64,000 bases of DNA from Lethocerus indicus. Taxonomy: Eukaryota > Arthropoda > Insecta > Hemiptera > Belostomatidae. The notes under the pieces were generated by a model, which had not been told where the DNA came from, did not search any database, and worked only from the letters and a program-made list of their open reading frames with translations. Below are positions 1 through 24,700 of the stretch, piece by piece; within the stretch, counting starts at the first letter, position 1; the number at the start of each line of letters is the position of its first letter. Made by a program: the position numbers and the translations under genes. The DNA is taken from assembly GCA_019843655.1 (NCBI GenBank), contig JACDQD010000003.1:34805533-34869532 (forward strand). The letters run 5' to 3'.

Positions 1-45
1 GCGCTCGAAACAGGTATTCTGTAAAAAAAACGCTTAAAAGTGCAT

Positions 46-340
46 AGTGGTCCAAAAAAATGTATCCACCCTTCAACAGTCCATAACTCGTAAACTAATC
101 GGCGGAGTTGTGTCTCATTTTCGGTGAAAGTGTAGCTTAAAGTCCAACTTAAAGAGATATATAGCTGTAGGTGTTGGAAATGGTCCACCGTTATTAATTA
201 ACATCCCAAGCACAAACTGCGTGTTCAGCCTGATATTGGCTCTGTTCGATACTCATTTCGGCCCGTTGCCGTTTTATAATTAATGTTTTGGTACTTAAAT
301 ACCACTTCAAAACTGTGGACTTCCTTTAACTAAATTGCGC
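46..340. mobile_element. MITE family 4 (Tc1/mariner-like end), partial
   Basis: It starts with GGTCCAAAAAAATGTATCCA, the same terminus as the copies at 13339-13798 and 33178-33684. The following bases match the inner part of those copies in the opposite order of arms. The match fades after about 340, so this is a truncated or rearranged copy. No transposase is readable. Confidence 0.7.
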
Positions 341-448
341 AATGATGCAATATACTGCATCCTATATCTGTCGCAGTATTCCCTCGCTTTTAGGTCTATT
401 CCGATTGGGGAATGGACGGCAGACAGCCGTTCAACGTCTGCAAACAGG

Positions 449-715
449 TTTAATATCACTGTTTTTATTGGTCTGCGAGGTTGGAATACTGTAGGTTCGT
501 GGTGTTTCTGTCTCCTCTCGCCGCCGGTTCGGTCTTTTCGCTAGACCGGGGTTTCCGACCGCTCGCCATCTTCAAGTCGTCACTGTCGGCTTTGGATGTT
601 TTTATGGTGGCCAGCAGCCTCCTCACTGCCCACTGTGTCACTTGTACTGCGATTCGACTGACAGCTACTGAAAAGGCGGACGGCCGCCGAAACCCCCGGT
701 CTAGCAAAAGACCAA
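449..715. mobile_element. Fold-back MITE family 1, near-complete copy
   Basis: The left arm reads inward from a 'ggtctgcgagg' end through TTTCTGTCTCCTCTCGC and GGTTTCCGACCGCTCGCC. The right arm is its reverse complement, ending in 'ggtctagcaaaagacc'. The arms are joined by a short spacer. At least a dozen relatives occur in the window. Confidence 0.75.
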
Positions 716-799
716 ATTTAGTTTGGAATTTATATATATATATATAGACTCCACTGTTTCCTTTAACAAAAATGGCACAACAGAATTCCCAAAAACATA

Positions 800-895
800 T
801 GAGTGGCAGTGCTGACAGGACGCTTCACAAAGTCCCCCAGTGACTCACCCAGCGCTACTTTGAAGATGGCGAGCGGCCGAAACCGAAGAATTCTG
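800..895. mobile_element. Fold-back MITE family 1, half copy
   Basis: Only one arm is present, ending in the family core GATGGCGAGCGGCCGAAACC preceded by AGCGCTAC. The partner arm is absent, so this is a solo arm. Confidence 0.6.
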
Positions 896-1640
896 CATTG
901 ATTGAATACATTTTGACGGCGGCGGCGAAGGCCCAATTACGTCGTCTTCAGTATCATCTTGGAGTCGTTACCGTGACTTCAACTTAATGTGCTTTTACAC
1001 CCCCGCGTGACGGTTTGGCCCCCGGACTTTCAACGGTCAATTAAACAATCAATTAATTTTAATTAACGCTGTCAATGCCGTCGAACAGCGTTGTCGGTCG
1101 TTCGGAAGACGAAATCGTTCCCGGAAATGGTTGGCCGACGGGACAATTTTTAGGTTCCGGCGACGGCAAATTGACAATACAACAAAATACAATACGGATA
1201 ATTTATTTTTCTTCGAATATATTCGATTGATACACGCGTTCGAATACATCAAGTATTGGGACTAAAAAAAAAAACTTCCTGAGAACTTAAATTCCGCTCA
1301 ATTGTCATCATTCAGCCTGTTCAAGATAAACTTACTTTGCGACTAGGAATATTTTACCGGAGGAAATTTTTGATTTTGATGGAGGATTTTTGACGTTGTC
1401 AATGGGTTTTTTTTTTAACGATTGAGATTGATATCTTATAAAGGCCGTTGAAATATTTTCGATTCGTGCGGTATTTACGGCCCGTACAGCGGTGAACCTG
1501 TGATGAGGTCGGCCGGCCCGTAAAAGAAATTGCGTTCCGAAATCAAAGCTCAGGGTTTTTCTTTTCATCCGGCCAATCTGAAGATGATATGAAGAGGAAT
1601 AGTCATTGGGTTAGTTTGGGGCGATCAGCAATTCCTATCT

Positions 1641-1649
1641 TTCTCTCTC

Positions 1650-1716
<67 letters not shown>

Positions 1717-1729
1717 CTCTGCTATCGTC

Positions 1730-1824
<95 letters not shown>

Positions 1825-1880
1825 CTCTCTCTCTTCTCTCTCTCTCTCCTCTCTCCCCTCCTCTTCTCCCTCTCTCTTCT
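1641..1880. repeat. (CT)n microsatellite
   Basis: About 240 bp of almost pure CT dinucleotides with a few interruptions (near 1715 and after 1820). Open frames through it translate only to Ser-Leu repeats and are not genes. Confidence 0.97.
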
Positions 1881-2227
1881 AATATCTCCTACTGCGCTCT
1901 ATTATTAAGTCCTCAGGTTTTGCTATCTCGTAATTTCTCTCTCGTTTAAAAACACTTCCAGGAGAAGTTGAGGAAGTAGGAGGAAGTACAGTACTGTAGG
2001 GGATGGAGCAGGAAATTAAGGTGGAGGACCAATGGCAGAGGTGGAAATTTCGTCACGGTTCAAAGTTCATTCCAAGTCATCCGCCCTATACTTGCGCCAT
2101 CAACCGACTTAACGAGACTTACAATTTTCAAGTCGTCGAATTTTTTTTTTTAAATACAACTTTCCCAAACTACCGTTTTCAACACTACTCGTGTACACAA
2201 ATATATCGAAGCGAGGCTTTCAAGTTG

Positions 2228-2410
2228 ACAACTAAGTAATTGGGTAATTCACCGACAACAAGTGGCGTCGTGCATATTTTTAAGTCCGTCAACATTTTTT
2301 GCACAGTTGAGCCGTAGATGGTTTCGAATACATCCCCTGGCGAACTACGGAGATGCCGATTCGATAACGGCCTTCTATTCGTGGTCATCATCGACCTCCG
2401 CCGGACGTCC
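2228..2410. mobile_element. Mariner-like MITE family 2 fragment
   Basis: The sequence contains ACTAAGTAATTGGG, 'caccgacaacaagtggcg' and 'gatggtttcgaata', which recur at 13110, 31240, 46980 and 49190. 'ACTAAGTAATTG' is the kind of terminus common in insect mariner elements. No transposase frame remains. Confidence 0.6.
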
Positions 2411-2657
2411 GGGTATCGAAGAATCTTATCCGTTATAACGCTCCTTTGTTATAAAAACGCGAATTGTAATAAATTATGCACAATTCCGTTTTCGTTTATT
2501 ATCACGCCCTATTGTTCCGGCGGTATATGCCAGAGCCAATTGGAAGGAAGGGCGAAACCGCCCAAGAGGGAGGGGTGGGGGTAGGTACATTGGTCTTAGC
2601 GTTGTTTTATATTGCTGGCGTCTGCCGGAAGTCACAGACAATCACAAGATGGGGGAT

Positions 2658-2712
2658 GGGGAGAGAGAGAGAGAGAGAGGAGATGGAGGAGGGAGAGAGA
2701 TATAGAGAGATA

Positions 2713-2760
<48 letters not shown>

Positions 2761-2815
2761 GTGGAGGGAGGGAGAGATGGAGAAGGGGAGGGAGGAGGGA
2801 GGGATGGAGAGGGAG
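2658..2815. repeat. (GA)n microsatellite and GGA-rich tract
   Basis: Purine-only sequence: GA dinucleotides to about 2755, followed by a degenerate GGAGGGA-type tract. Noncoding. Confidence 0.95.
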
Positions 2816-4380
2816 GTTGTGTAATGATGGAGCTTGTTACGCAACGTGAGGTCATCCTACAGGTGACCTTATTAAACCCCGAGGGACGGCTCACCCCTCA
2901 CCTTCACCTTCGCCTTCACCTTCACCCCTGTTCCCCTGCCGGGCGTTAGCCGCGGCCGCCCCCGTCATCCGGTCACCGAGCTTCCAGTTCCGCCGTCCAA
3001 TTAAGCCGTCCAACGTGACCGTCGCGGCAGATTTAGAGGACGGGCGGAAAATCGTTTTAAAACACCTTTTTTGTTCTAGCCGCCGCAACCACCGCTTTTA
3101 CCGCGTCCTCCGGCTCGATTCGAGAATAATTTTTAAAAGGATTCTGTCCGTCGCAATTTCACGTAACAGACCGGAAACGACGATTCCCGACCTTATTGTG
3201 AGGCACTCTTTGTGGAACCTTTCACAGCTTATATAATAACATGTTTGTTGGTTTTAATAACCAATTATGCGCCGGCAAAATATTCGATTTTTCTTTTCTC
3301 AAACGGGTTTAACCTAACCGGGGTGAAAGACTTTTGACGTCGGAATCTCGATGCGATCTCGACGAGTGTTAAGGGCGTAGAGGACGTGCGCTAGAGCGGC
3401 AGGTGAATGGGGGAGCGATGACCTCATCGCCAACTACACCCAAGGTCAGCCTCGGCCGGCCCCAAGGTCACTCGGGTCCTAGGGTCCGCCCTTATACGCA
3501 GGTTGGAACACCTTCGCAGCAGACTTAAACCGGCACAAAACCTGATCCTCCGAGACAGTAGGGTGTTGTTAGTCGGTTGGGAAGAGTAGTTGAATCGGTG
3601 CGTCTGGACCACGGCCAAGAATTGTAACTGGACGGCTTCCGGTAGGACCGTGCAGTGTTCCCTGGGGAAGAACACCGGGGGGGGTTTCGCCAAAAATTCC
3701 CATGCCACAACCTCTATTATACTGCTCTTCCCACGATCTCACCGGAAGCCCTCCTCTTCGGGGAATATCTCGCAGATGCCCCGGTAAAGGGCGAGGGGGA
3801 GGAGGAGGCGGAAGGAAGGGTGCAGGGAGGACGGCGGGCGGTCAACAGACGGAGCCAAGGACGCGAGAGGTCTTCTAATATCGATGACCGGGGAGGATTG
3901 GAGGAGACTCGGTGGGGCCGCGGCAAGCGGGCGAAAAAAAGGATAAAAAGAACCGGCCCTCCGCCACCCAGTTCAAATTGCTTTTATTGGCCAACCGGGG
4001 AGAAGGATACTTCTTCACCCTCGAGCTCAGCCTCCACCTCCACCCCTCCCTCTCTCTCTCTCTCTCCTCCGGCTCTCTTCTTATTTTGCGCCATCGGCAA
4101 AAGGACGAAAACTTCCGGGCGGCCGAGGTCACGGCCATTTCAAAGCCGACCTTATTTTTATCCGGTTTATTTCATTCGTCTCTCCATTCCTATCGACGGC
4201 CCGGCCCGGCGTACAACATAACACTCTCAGCGCCAACAACACTAACAAGTATTAAATAGAGTATAAAAGAGTGGACAGTGGCCCGAAAGCGTAGGGCGGA
4301 GGAACGGTCCCGATGACGGTCGCCTAGTTCTTCCGTTAATTCTATTCGTGTAATTAATGTATTCGTTTTCTAATTGGCAG

Positions 4381-4469
4381 ATGTTGGAACGGAGGTGATC
4401 GCTGTTCGGGCGCGTTGAGGACACGCCGTGCTGAATATATCCGGCCTGCGGCAGGAGCAGGAGGAGGAG

Positions 4470-4503
<34 letters not shown>

Positions 4504-4507
4504 GAAG
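4381..4507 (+). other. Possible 5' UTR exon part of the serine protease
   Basis: A good acceptor (ttggcag) precedes 4381, and the stretch runs without an obstacle into the start codon at 4508. It includes a (GGA)n run at about 4458-4505. It is inferred to be leader sequence because it joins the signal-peptide exon; no transcription start is visible. Confidence 0.4.
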
Positions 4508-16688
<12,181 letters not shown>

Positions 16689-19130
16689 TTGGTTGAGGAC
16701 GGCGCCGCGTCCCCTCCTCCGCCCAGAAGAGGTCGTCCTCGAGGTCGTCCTCATCATCGTCCTCGTCCTCGTCCTCATCAAACCTCCGATTCCGAATATC
16801 GGAAGGACGTTGTCCGCGGCGTCTCGAAAACGGTCATCGTTAACATCAATAACTCGGACGGAAAATTATAGTATAATCGAACTGCGGTAGACTCGGACGT
16901 TTCGCGTCGCGACGAAACTCTCCGTATTTATTATTTTTCAATCACTTATTTTGACCGAGTGAAAAGTGAAAGTGCAAAAAAAAAAAAAAAATGGGAGAAA
17001 CACCGAGACCTATACTGTTATAGGAATCCGGGAACTGTTATTAATTATTATAATTATTATTATTTTTTTTGTGATATTTATAAGTGTAAATAGTGTTGAT
17101 AATTGTGGACCGATGTTGTGCGTAAAATATATTTATAGCATTTTTTTTTTCTCTCTCATTTATTTATTTCTACCGAAACTGTTTTTCAATCTGATTTTTT
17201 TTTTGTTTATTTTCCGTACAAGTTTTTTTTTTACCTCCTGTGTCTTTAATTTATTGACTGCTCCGTATATTTCTTGTTTTATGATCTAAAAAAAAAAAAA
17301 AAAAAAAAATTATCAGCGAATTTAAATATATATATATATTCTCAAATAAAACCACTTACAGTAGTCCGTTTTCAATTTTTATCTCTCTCAAAATCCCTTC
17401 AACTGTATGCATATATCAGACTAAACTTATGTATTGGGACGGATACAGTTTTTCCATCTTCGGTGGAGGAAAACATTTTCGGGAATAATATTTAATATAT
17501 TTATTTTCGATAAAATTATATTACACTCTTTGGATCGTTTATTCGCAGCGCGGTACCAGGTACGGTATTATAATACATTGAATTTAAAACGTACTTACAA
17601 TTTGGCACAAATTCAGGAAAAATTCTTTCTGCGAACAGTCTGTGAATATAGACATTTTTAGACTTGAAAAAAATACAAAAAACAAAAAAATACAACAAAT
17701 GGAATACCCACTGAAACGAGCACCCCGTAATACAGTAACCACCAGAATGTATTCAATATATAATGTATTTTTCGTAATCGAATATTATGGGAATTATTAA
17801 CCCCTCGATGTACCGCGATTGAAATTAATTTCATGCCAAATTTTAGACTTTAATCTCAAGCACCATTACAGTATATTATTATTATTATTAGATTTTTCGG
17901 TTAAAATATAAAAATAAAATTTCTAAGCTCGAATATATATTTTCGGTTGTACCGAATTGGCCGGAAATTGGGTATTATTTTTACCGAAAAAATTCGGTAC
18001 GCCGAGGGGTAAAAAAAACATAATAATCGACGGTATTTTATGGTATGTATCGTCAGCGCGTTACGCATATAATAACCGTATAAATTATATATACTATAGA
18101 CGTAACTAACGGTTAGCCAATTGCAAATTGGTTTTTAATAAAAATTTGGCCCACTCTGGGGAAATCGGCCCGAATATTAAAATTGTTAATTATAAAATTA
18201 TTAAACTCTTTTTTTAATTTTAAAAAACAACATTTTATCTAATTATATATATTCGTTATTAAATTTCGACCGGAAAATTTTCTCTCCTCGACTGAAGGCC
18301 CGACACTTTTAATTTTCTTCAGTCGTAAATACAATAAAACGAATTATAAATATGCAAAAATATAATCCTTTTTTTTTTAAATATATAAAAAAATAAATTA
18401 ACCTCGTAACTTCATATGTATATATATATACATATACATATATATAGAGATATATAATGTGAAAAACAGAGTAATACAACATTTAGCATATAATTTCGCT
18501 AATTGATAGGAAATTAATTTTCGATGATCAACAAATACTGTACAAGTATTCCAATATAATACTCATAGAGCTTAATTAATAGACTCTCTCTCTCTTCTAG
18601 AGTTTATATAATATTTTATAATCGTTATAAATAATAATAACGACAATAAATAATAATAATAATAATTAAGTACTTTCAATAAACGTGCGGGCAAAGTATC
18701 CATCAATCGACGGTGTTTCATAATACGGGGCGTAAAGTTCCCCGAATACAAATAAATTTTTTTTCAAATACTGTCGGTTTTAAGCGCAACTATCAAAGTA
18801 TTTTCAAGTGATACATAACTTATCGTTACGCTCGATAATTATATAAAAACGCATCCGAAGCGACTCAATAAACGTGAACGATAACAATATATTTCGCACA
18901 AAAAGGTTGCTTTCACCGGAAAGCTTGAATTCTATATATTAAATAAATATCTGTATCGATTTAAAAAAAAAAAATTATCGCCGTAAAAATTAAAAATCAT
19001 TCACGATGCGTAAGGCACTGCTTATGGACTAAAGTCGCTTTTTCTTTTTTTCTTTTTTTTTTTAAACCGAAAATTTGAACGAAAACAATACTAAGCGTGC
19101 CCGTAATGAAACATACAAATATATATATTC
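16689..19130. other. AT-rich stretch after the protease, probably 3' UTR plus intergenic
   Basis: No exon is recognised. Homopolymer runs and TA-rich DNA dominate. AATAAA occurs at about 17345 and 18677 on the + strand and could serve as protease polyadenylation signals, but nothing decides between them. Confidence 0.4.
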
Positions 19131-19365
19131 GGTGTAGGCCGAAAGCGATCGACAATTTCATAAGATTTATTTCGGTCTCGAGGAGTTCCTCAACAAGAGG
19201 GGAAAATTTGCCGGAAAATTGGCCGGCGGAGACATCGATTGTGTCGATAATTTCGGTTAATATATATATATAGTAGATTTAATATATTAAAGTTTCTTTT
19301 TTTTAACGAAATAAAATGAATTCCAAAGTCAAAATGTCGATTACTTTGCCAACGAAAGCCTTTTT
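19131..19365. mobile_element. MITE family 3, copy 1
   Basis: Reads 'gatcgacaatttcataaga', 'ttcggtctcgaggagttcc' and ends 'attccaaagtcaaaatgtcg' followed by ATTACTTT. The ends 'aatcgacaatttga' and 'caaaatgtcgatt' are inverted versions of each other. Seven copies are seen in the window. Confidence 0.75.
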
Positions 19366-19428
19366 TTTTTTGTTTCTCCAACAGATTTCATTCAAGTTCA
19401 AGTAGACTTTTCTAATTTCTACGCCTTA

Positions 19429-19473
<45 letters not shown>

Positions 19474-19577
19474 TTTTTTCAATGACTAGAAATCAAAATC
19501 AAGGCACATTCACAAATAACGCTTACGATTTGCCTTCGTCGTACAAAAAACAAATTTCCATTTTCCCGACTATTCAG

Positions 19578-19619
<42 letters not shown>

Positions 19620-19624
<5 letters not shown>

Positions 19625-19812
19625 TGTAGCCAAAAGTAATCGACAATGTATTTCGGTCTCGAGGAGTTCCTCAACGAGAGGAATTGAAAATTGCAGTAAT
19701 GTGGCAGAGACCACATATTATTATATATAGTAGATTTAATAATTAAAGTTTCATTCTGAGCAAAATAAAATTAATTCCAAAGTTAAAATGTCGACTACTT
19801 TTGGGTACCCAA
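19620..19812. mobile_element. MITE family 3, copy 2
   Basis: Starts 'ccaaaagtaatcgacaat', contains 'ggtctcgaggagttcctc', ends 'atgtcgactacttttgggta'. Preceded by a (TA)n tract. Confidence 0.8.
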
Positions 19813-20009
19813 TAATATATATATATATATATATATATAAATCTTTTTCGAACGTAAAGTCCTGACCAGAGCGTTTCAAGGATACTGATAAATAAACCAG
19901 CTTGAGAATCAGGAATTATGAGATACCAAAAAATAAACGGCGTAGTCCAAACAGTTATTGGATAAAAATCGGTCAGCGAAAAAACAGTATCCGTCCATCG
20001 CTTCTCTAT

Positions 20010-20243
20010 CAGGTGTACCCAAAAGTGAACCGACAATTTGATAAGATTTATATTTCGGTCTCGAGGTTCCTCGACAAGAGAGGGGGGGGGGGGGGGGGAA
20101 TCGCAAAAATTTGCGGAAAACTGGCCGGTGGAAAGTTGTGGCGATAATATCGGTAAATATATAGTAGATTAGTAATTAAAGTTTCTTTTTAGCGAAATAA
20201 AATTAATTCCAAAGTCAATAATGTTGATTACTTTTGGGGTACC
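20010..20243. mobile_element. MITE family 3, copy 3
   Basis: Starts 'gtgtacccaaaagtgaaccg' and ends 'gttgattacttttggggtac'. It holds a poly-G run near 20081-20098. It is third in a cluster of three family 3 copies within 1.1 kb. Confidence 0.8.
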
Positions 20244-20309
20244 CTACTATATATATTGATCGAGGGCAGCAAAGCTTACGCTATGAAAAATGTATCCCCT
20301 AAAATATAT

Positions 20310-20348
<39 letters not shown>

Positions 20349-20514
20349 AATTGGTGCTAATCTAAATACTTTGTTTACTAAATCAACATGCATACAACTA
20401 CAAAGCGTGAATAATAATAAAATGAATAATCTACCGAAATCTCACTGATAATCAACATGCACTGTTAGTATTCCCTAACTGTTTCGGGAATAGTGTAGTG
20501 TAGTTAGTCTCAAT

Positions 20515-20715
20515 TTTCAGTCTCTTATCGCGCCGGAGAGACCGGTTTTCGGCCGTCCGCCGTCCTCAGTAGTCGTGTACCGCCGGTCACTGTGGCGCTT
20601 GCTGGAAAGCGCTTCACGTCTGCACGCTCATTTCTATTGTTATTTAGTTGTTTCGTTTAACACTGTCATGACTACTGAAGACGGCCGGTCCGATAATAAG
20701 AGAGAACAGGAGCGA
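20515..20715. mobile_element. Fold-back MITE family 1
   Basis: The left arm reads 'ggttttcggccgtccgcc' then 'gtcctcagtag'; the right arm 'ctactgaagacggccggtcc' then 'aataagagaga'. The arms are diverged. Confidence 0.6.
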
Positions 20716-21157
20716 GAGAGAGAGGAGAGACGCCGCGGAAGATCGAGAAAACTATAGGTATATCCCGTAATAGTTCTTCGGAATAACGAGTAAATTCCCA
20801 ATGTACAGCAGTCCAGCCCGACATAATAATAACCCATCAACATTTTAACATATATATATGAAAATAACTACAATAACACATTGTATTCGGGGGATTAGGT
20901 GAAACCACTGTACACCGTGAATTATGTCCTAGTGTTGTGTGATCTTTTATAAAAGTTAGTAAATAACCTGTATATTGGGTGAAGGTTTCGGCACGATTAG
21001 AACTCAGAAGCCCCAGTCAGTTAGTCAGCGACAAATGTGTATATTCACGAGACAAATGTTTACGTGTGTACGTGCGTGCATGTGTGTGTGTGTGTATCTA
21101 GGGCTAACAATTATAAATATGGAAATCTGTTTAACGGATATATAAAATAAATAAAGT

Positions 21158-21767
21158 TTAGACGAAAGCGTAAATTTTCCTGGCGCTGTCGGGATCGCCC
21201 TCGTTGGGATCGCTGTTGACGATGAGCAGTTTGTCGCTGACGAGGCTTATCCGGCCCGACTCCTTGTACCTGGACAGGCGGACGACCTTGCCGACCTCAA
21301 GGTCCAGCAGGAGGAGGCAGCTGTTCATCGACTTGGCGCAGTAGAGGAGGTACTTGTTGGCGACGACGCGCAGTATGCCGCGGTAGCCGAGCACGTTGGA
21401 GAAGGGGGGGTCGTCGCCGAGGTTGACCCGCCATATGTACTGGCGGCTGAGTATTTCGACCATCACTATCTCGAAGACGAACTGTCGGGTGCGGTTGACG
21501 TAGCAGAGTGCGGACAGTGTCGGGTGCAGCGACGCCGGGCTCTTGAGCCTGAGCGGCGCAGAACCGACGACGTCGGCTGTGGCGCTCCTCTGGCGCCAAC
21601 ACCCGACTATGTACAGCCCCGACCTGTTGTACCGCTGGCTGAGCAGCCAGTCGGCGTTGAACACGAGCTCGACAGAGAGGAACGGCACGTTGTGCGGAAT
21701 CACCCGGCGCAGCGCCCCCTCAACGTCGTACACGCGTATGCACGTAGGAGTCTCCACGTAGACCAAC
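21158..21767 (-). CDS. F-box protein exon 4 (C-terminus, stop)
   Basis: It starts after the acceptor TGTACAG and continues in phase as LVYVETPTCIRVYDVEG, ending KIYAFV and TAA. It contains aromatic, beta-strand-like repeats such as RQYIWRVNLGDD and GRISLVSDKLLIVNS. Only 17 bases separate the acceptor from the fold-back MITE. Confidence 0.85.
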
Positions 21768-24700
21768 CTGTACACCACAGTTTTTATATATCGCGGTGTT
21801 TCTGTCTCCTCTCGCCGGTTTCGGCCGTTCGCCATCTTCAGTAGCGCTGTGTCAGTCACTGTGTCGGCACTTTGGATGTTTTTCGGGGGCATCCTCACAG
21901 CACTGTCACTGTGTCTCACTTGTACTCCGTATATACGCACGACAGTACAAAGTGCCAAGTACAACGGTACAAGTGAAAGTAACAGTGCAGTGAGGCAGTG
22001 CTACTGAAGATGGCGAGCGGCCGAAACCGGTCTAGCAAAAGACCAAACAGCAGCGAGAGGAGATAGAAACATCACGAACCTACAATAAATCATAACTTAG
22101 TGCGCCGATCTGATCATTTTGTTATTTTTTCAATTCCTGTTTGCTCAATTCCCGAAAAATTAATACGAATATCGCTGCAATATTCAATTTCTTACTACGG
22201 CATATTTTATACGGTTTATACCGTATTCCAACCCCTCGCAGATCGCAAAACGGGTATATTAAATCAAAAATTTAGTTTAACGTACCTGTTCTGTGGTCTG
22301 CGCGGGGTTTGAATACCGTAGGTTTGTGGCGTTTCTGTCTCCTCTCGCTGAGGTTTGGTCGTATCTCTGACCTATTCGGTATGCAATTGAAAATTCACCG
22401 GTCAAAGTCGATATTCTCCGATTTCGGTCTTTCACGGTAACATATATATATACAGTACAGAGTACAAGTACAGTGACAGTGGGGGCAGTGAGAGGATGCC
22501 CCCCCGAACAACATCCAAAGTGCTGACAGTGACTACTGACACAGCGCTACTGAAGATGGCGAAGGGGCCGAAAAACCGGTCTAGCAAAAGACCAAACAGC
22601 AGCGAGAGGAGACAGAAACTACGGTATCAAAAATTCAGGTACAAACTCCACGAGTCTTCAAGTACACAGTACAATTGACACAGTGACGGTGCAGTGAGGA
22701 TGCCAAAAAAAACGTCCAATGCGACTGAGACCGCCACTGAAGATGGCGAAGGGGCCAAAACCGGTCCCAGCGAAAGACCAGCGAGAGGAGACAGAAACAC
22801 ACGAAATCTACGGAATCACCTCTTCGCCGCTTTGGATTAATTTCTCTAATTTAATCCGAAATTAAATTTTTAAACCGTCAAAACTGAAAAAAAATGTATC
22901 ACTGTATCGATAAAGTCCGAATAAAGACCGGAGGAATATCCTCAATTGTTATAACATTGTTTTTTCCTATCCAGGCAGTTCTGAATTCCACGCGTGTCTT
23001 ATTTAATTGATGGGTTTTATAATACGCGATTTATATTTGCCCGAGATGCGAACCCAAACTATAAAAGTGTTTCGTAGATTTCGTGCGTTTCTGTCTAGCC
23101 GGCGAGAGGAGAGAGAAACAGACAGAATCTACGGTATTTTATACAACGGTATGTTATAAAAGTGTTTGACACTTGATTTATAATTATTTATTATACCGAC
23201 CCCCTGAAGCCGAACGCCACAGCCGGCTCCATCTCGCAGTTGCGTATCACCGACAGACAGTGCTGTCCCTGCAGCGACCAGATGAACATCCTCTTGCTCT
23301 CCTCCTCCTGGAATACGGCCGTGTCCTCCAGTATGCACTGCAGCGACAGGTGTATACAGCTCTGGGGGTCGGGCGGCCTCACTTCGGGAACGCCCTCCTC
23401 GCCCGACGTCTTCGCCAGATCGCCGTTATCCGACGGGTAGACGGTGTGGCTGTACGCCAGCTCGCCGTTCCGCCAGACGAACCACGAGTAAGCGCACGGG
23501 AACCAGAACTGCGGGTACATGCCGTAGAAAATCGACACCACTACGTACCTGCGAAACGTATATAAATATAACATTTAGAATACCTGTTTTGTGGTCTGCG
23601 CAATTGAAAAAATTTCAATGTTATATCAATCTAAACTATAAACTTGGCTTTGGGCGAATGATGATAATTTCATCGACAGTTCGGAGATTAACAGGGATTT
23701 TACCGCATTTCACATATTTAATTTAAGTTTCAAATTAACCGCCGTATCTATTATAATATTAGATTGTTCGTGTTTCTATTAACGTTATTCGTGTTTCCGA
23801 TCGCACTCTTTACCGCACGAAATCTATATGTAAAGAGGATCTTGTGGTAAAGAGTGGAATCGGATAACATGAATAGAAACGCGAACAATCTAATATTATA
23901 TAATAGATAGGATTAAATATGTGAGAAACAAAATTTGCGAAATGCAGTCCGTCAACCCAGCAAATTTTTAACTTTCAAATTTTTTATAGACGTATCGAGT
24001 GCTATTGGGCGATGAGGACGGTAGAAAGGAGTTTCTGACCGGATAAATGAATTGCGCTGAGCGTTAATAATACCTGTCAGTGTATTTAGCGATGTGGCAG
24101 CTGGGGCCGAACTGGTCAGACGGTTCGGTGGCCAGAAGCGGAGGAAGGGTCTGCAGTAGGATCGGCGGATCGGCGGCCATGCTGTAGACGTGCATGTTGT
24201 TGTCGACGGTCAGCGCGACCAAAACGGCGCCGTTGCCGACGACGCCGAAAGAGACCGGACACTTGATGACCAACTGCGGCGAATCGTTGTGCACCAACCA
24301 CTTCAGCCTCGACTTGCACCCCTTGGCGTAACAGCCCTTGTAGTCCACCTTGCCGGCATCACCTAGTTACGCCAGAGCCATCATCCAAACACCGCGTTCC
24401 ACTTACCGTACCCTCTATCGAAAATTAACCCCCTCAACCGGGTTTCAACCCGAACACCGCTCAGGCGATGACAACAATTTTTTTTCATCTGCGAGATATT
24501 TCTCGATAAAAAGAAACTGTTAAGGGGCCGATATGAACCGGAGCAGCGTCGGAAGGGGGAGGAGGACCGTTCACTGATAAAACAAATTACAAGTGAATTA
24601 GATACGCAATTTTTAAAATTTCATGATGGAATTAAATTCTCGAACAATTTTAACCCTTTGCACTACTCCATTGTCCCCTCTCGTGGGACATTAAAATTTA

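Larger units (their letters stand above)
896..4380. other. Region without a recognised gene upstream of the protease
   Basis: No exon with convincing protein similarity was seen. The stretch holds a long (CT)n tract, a (GA)n tract, a short run of CCTTCA repeats near 2895-2930 and a fragment of a mariner-like MITE near 2228. GC-rich, CpG-containing sequence from about 2930 to 4260 could include the promoter and 5' untranslated exons of the protease gene, but no start site can be fixed. Confidence 0.5.

Noticed and set aside
21524..21844. + strand frames across the last F-box exon
   Set aside because: Antisense of a clean, phase-consistent exon.
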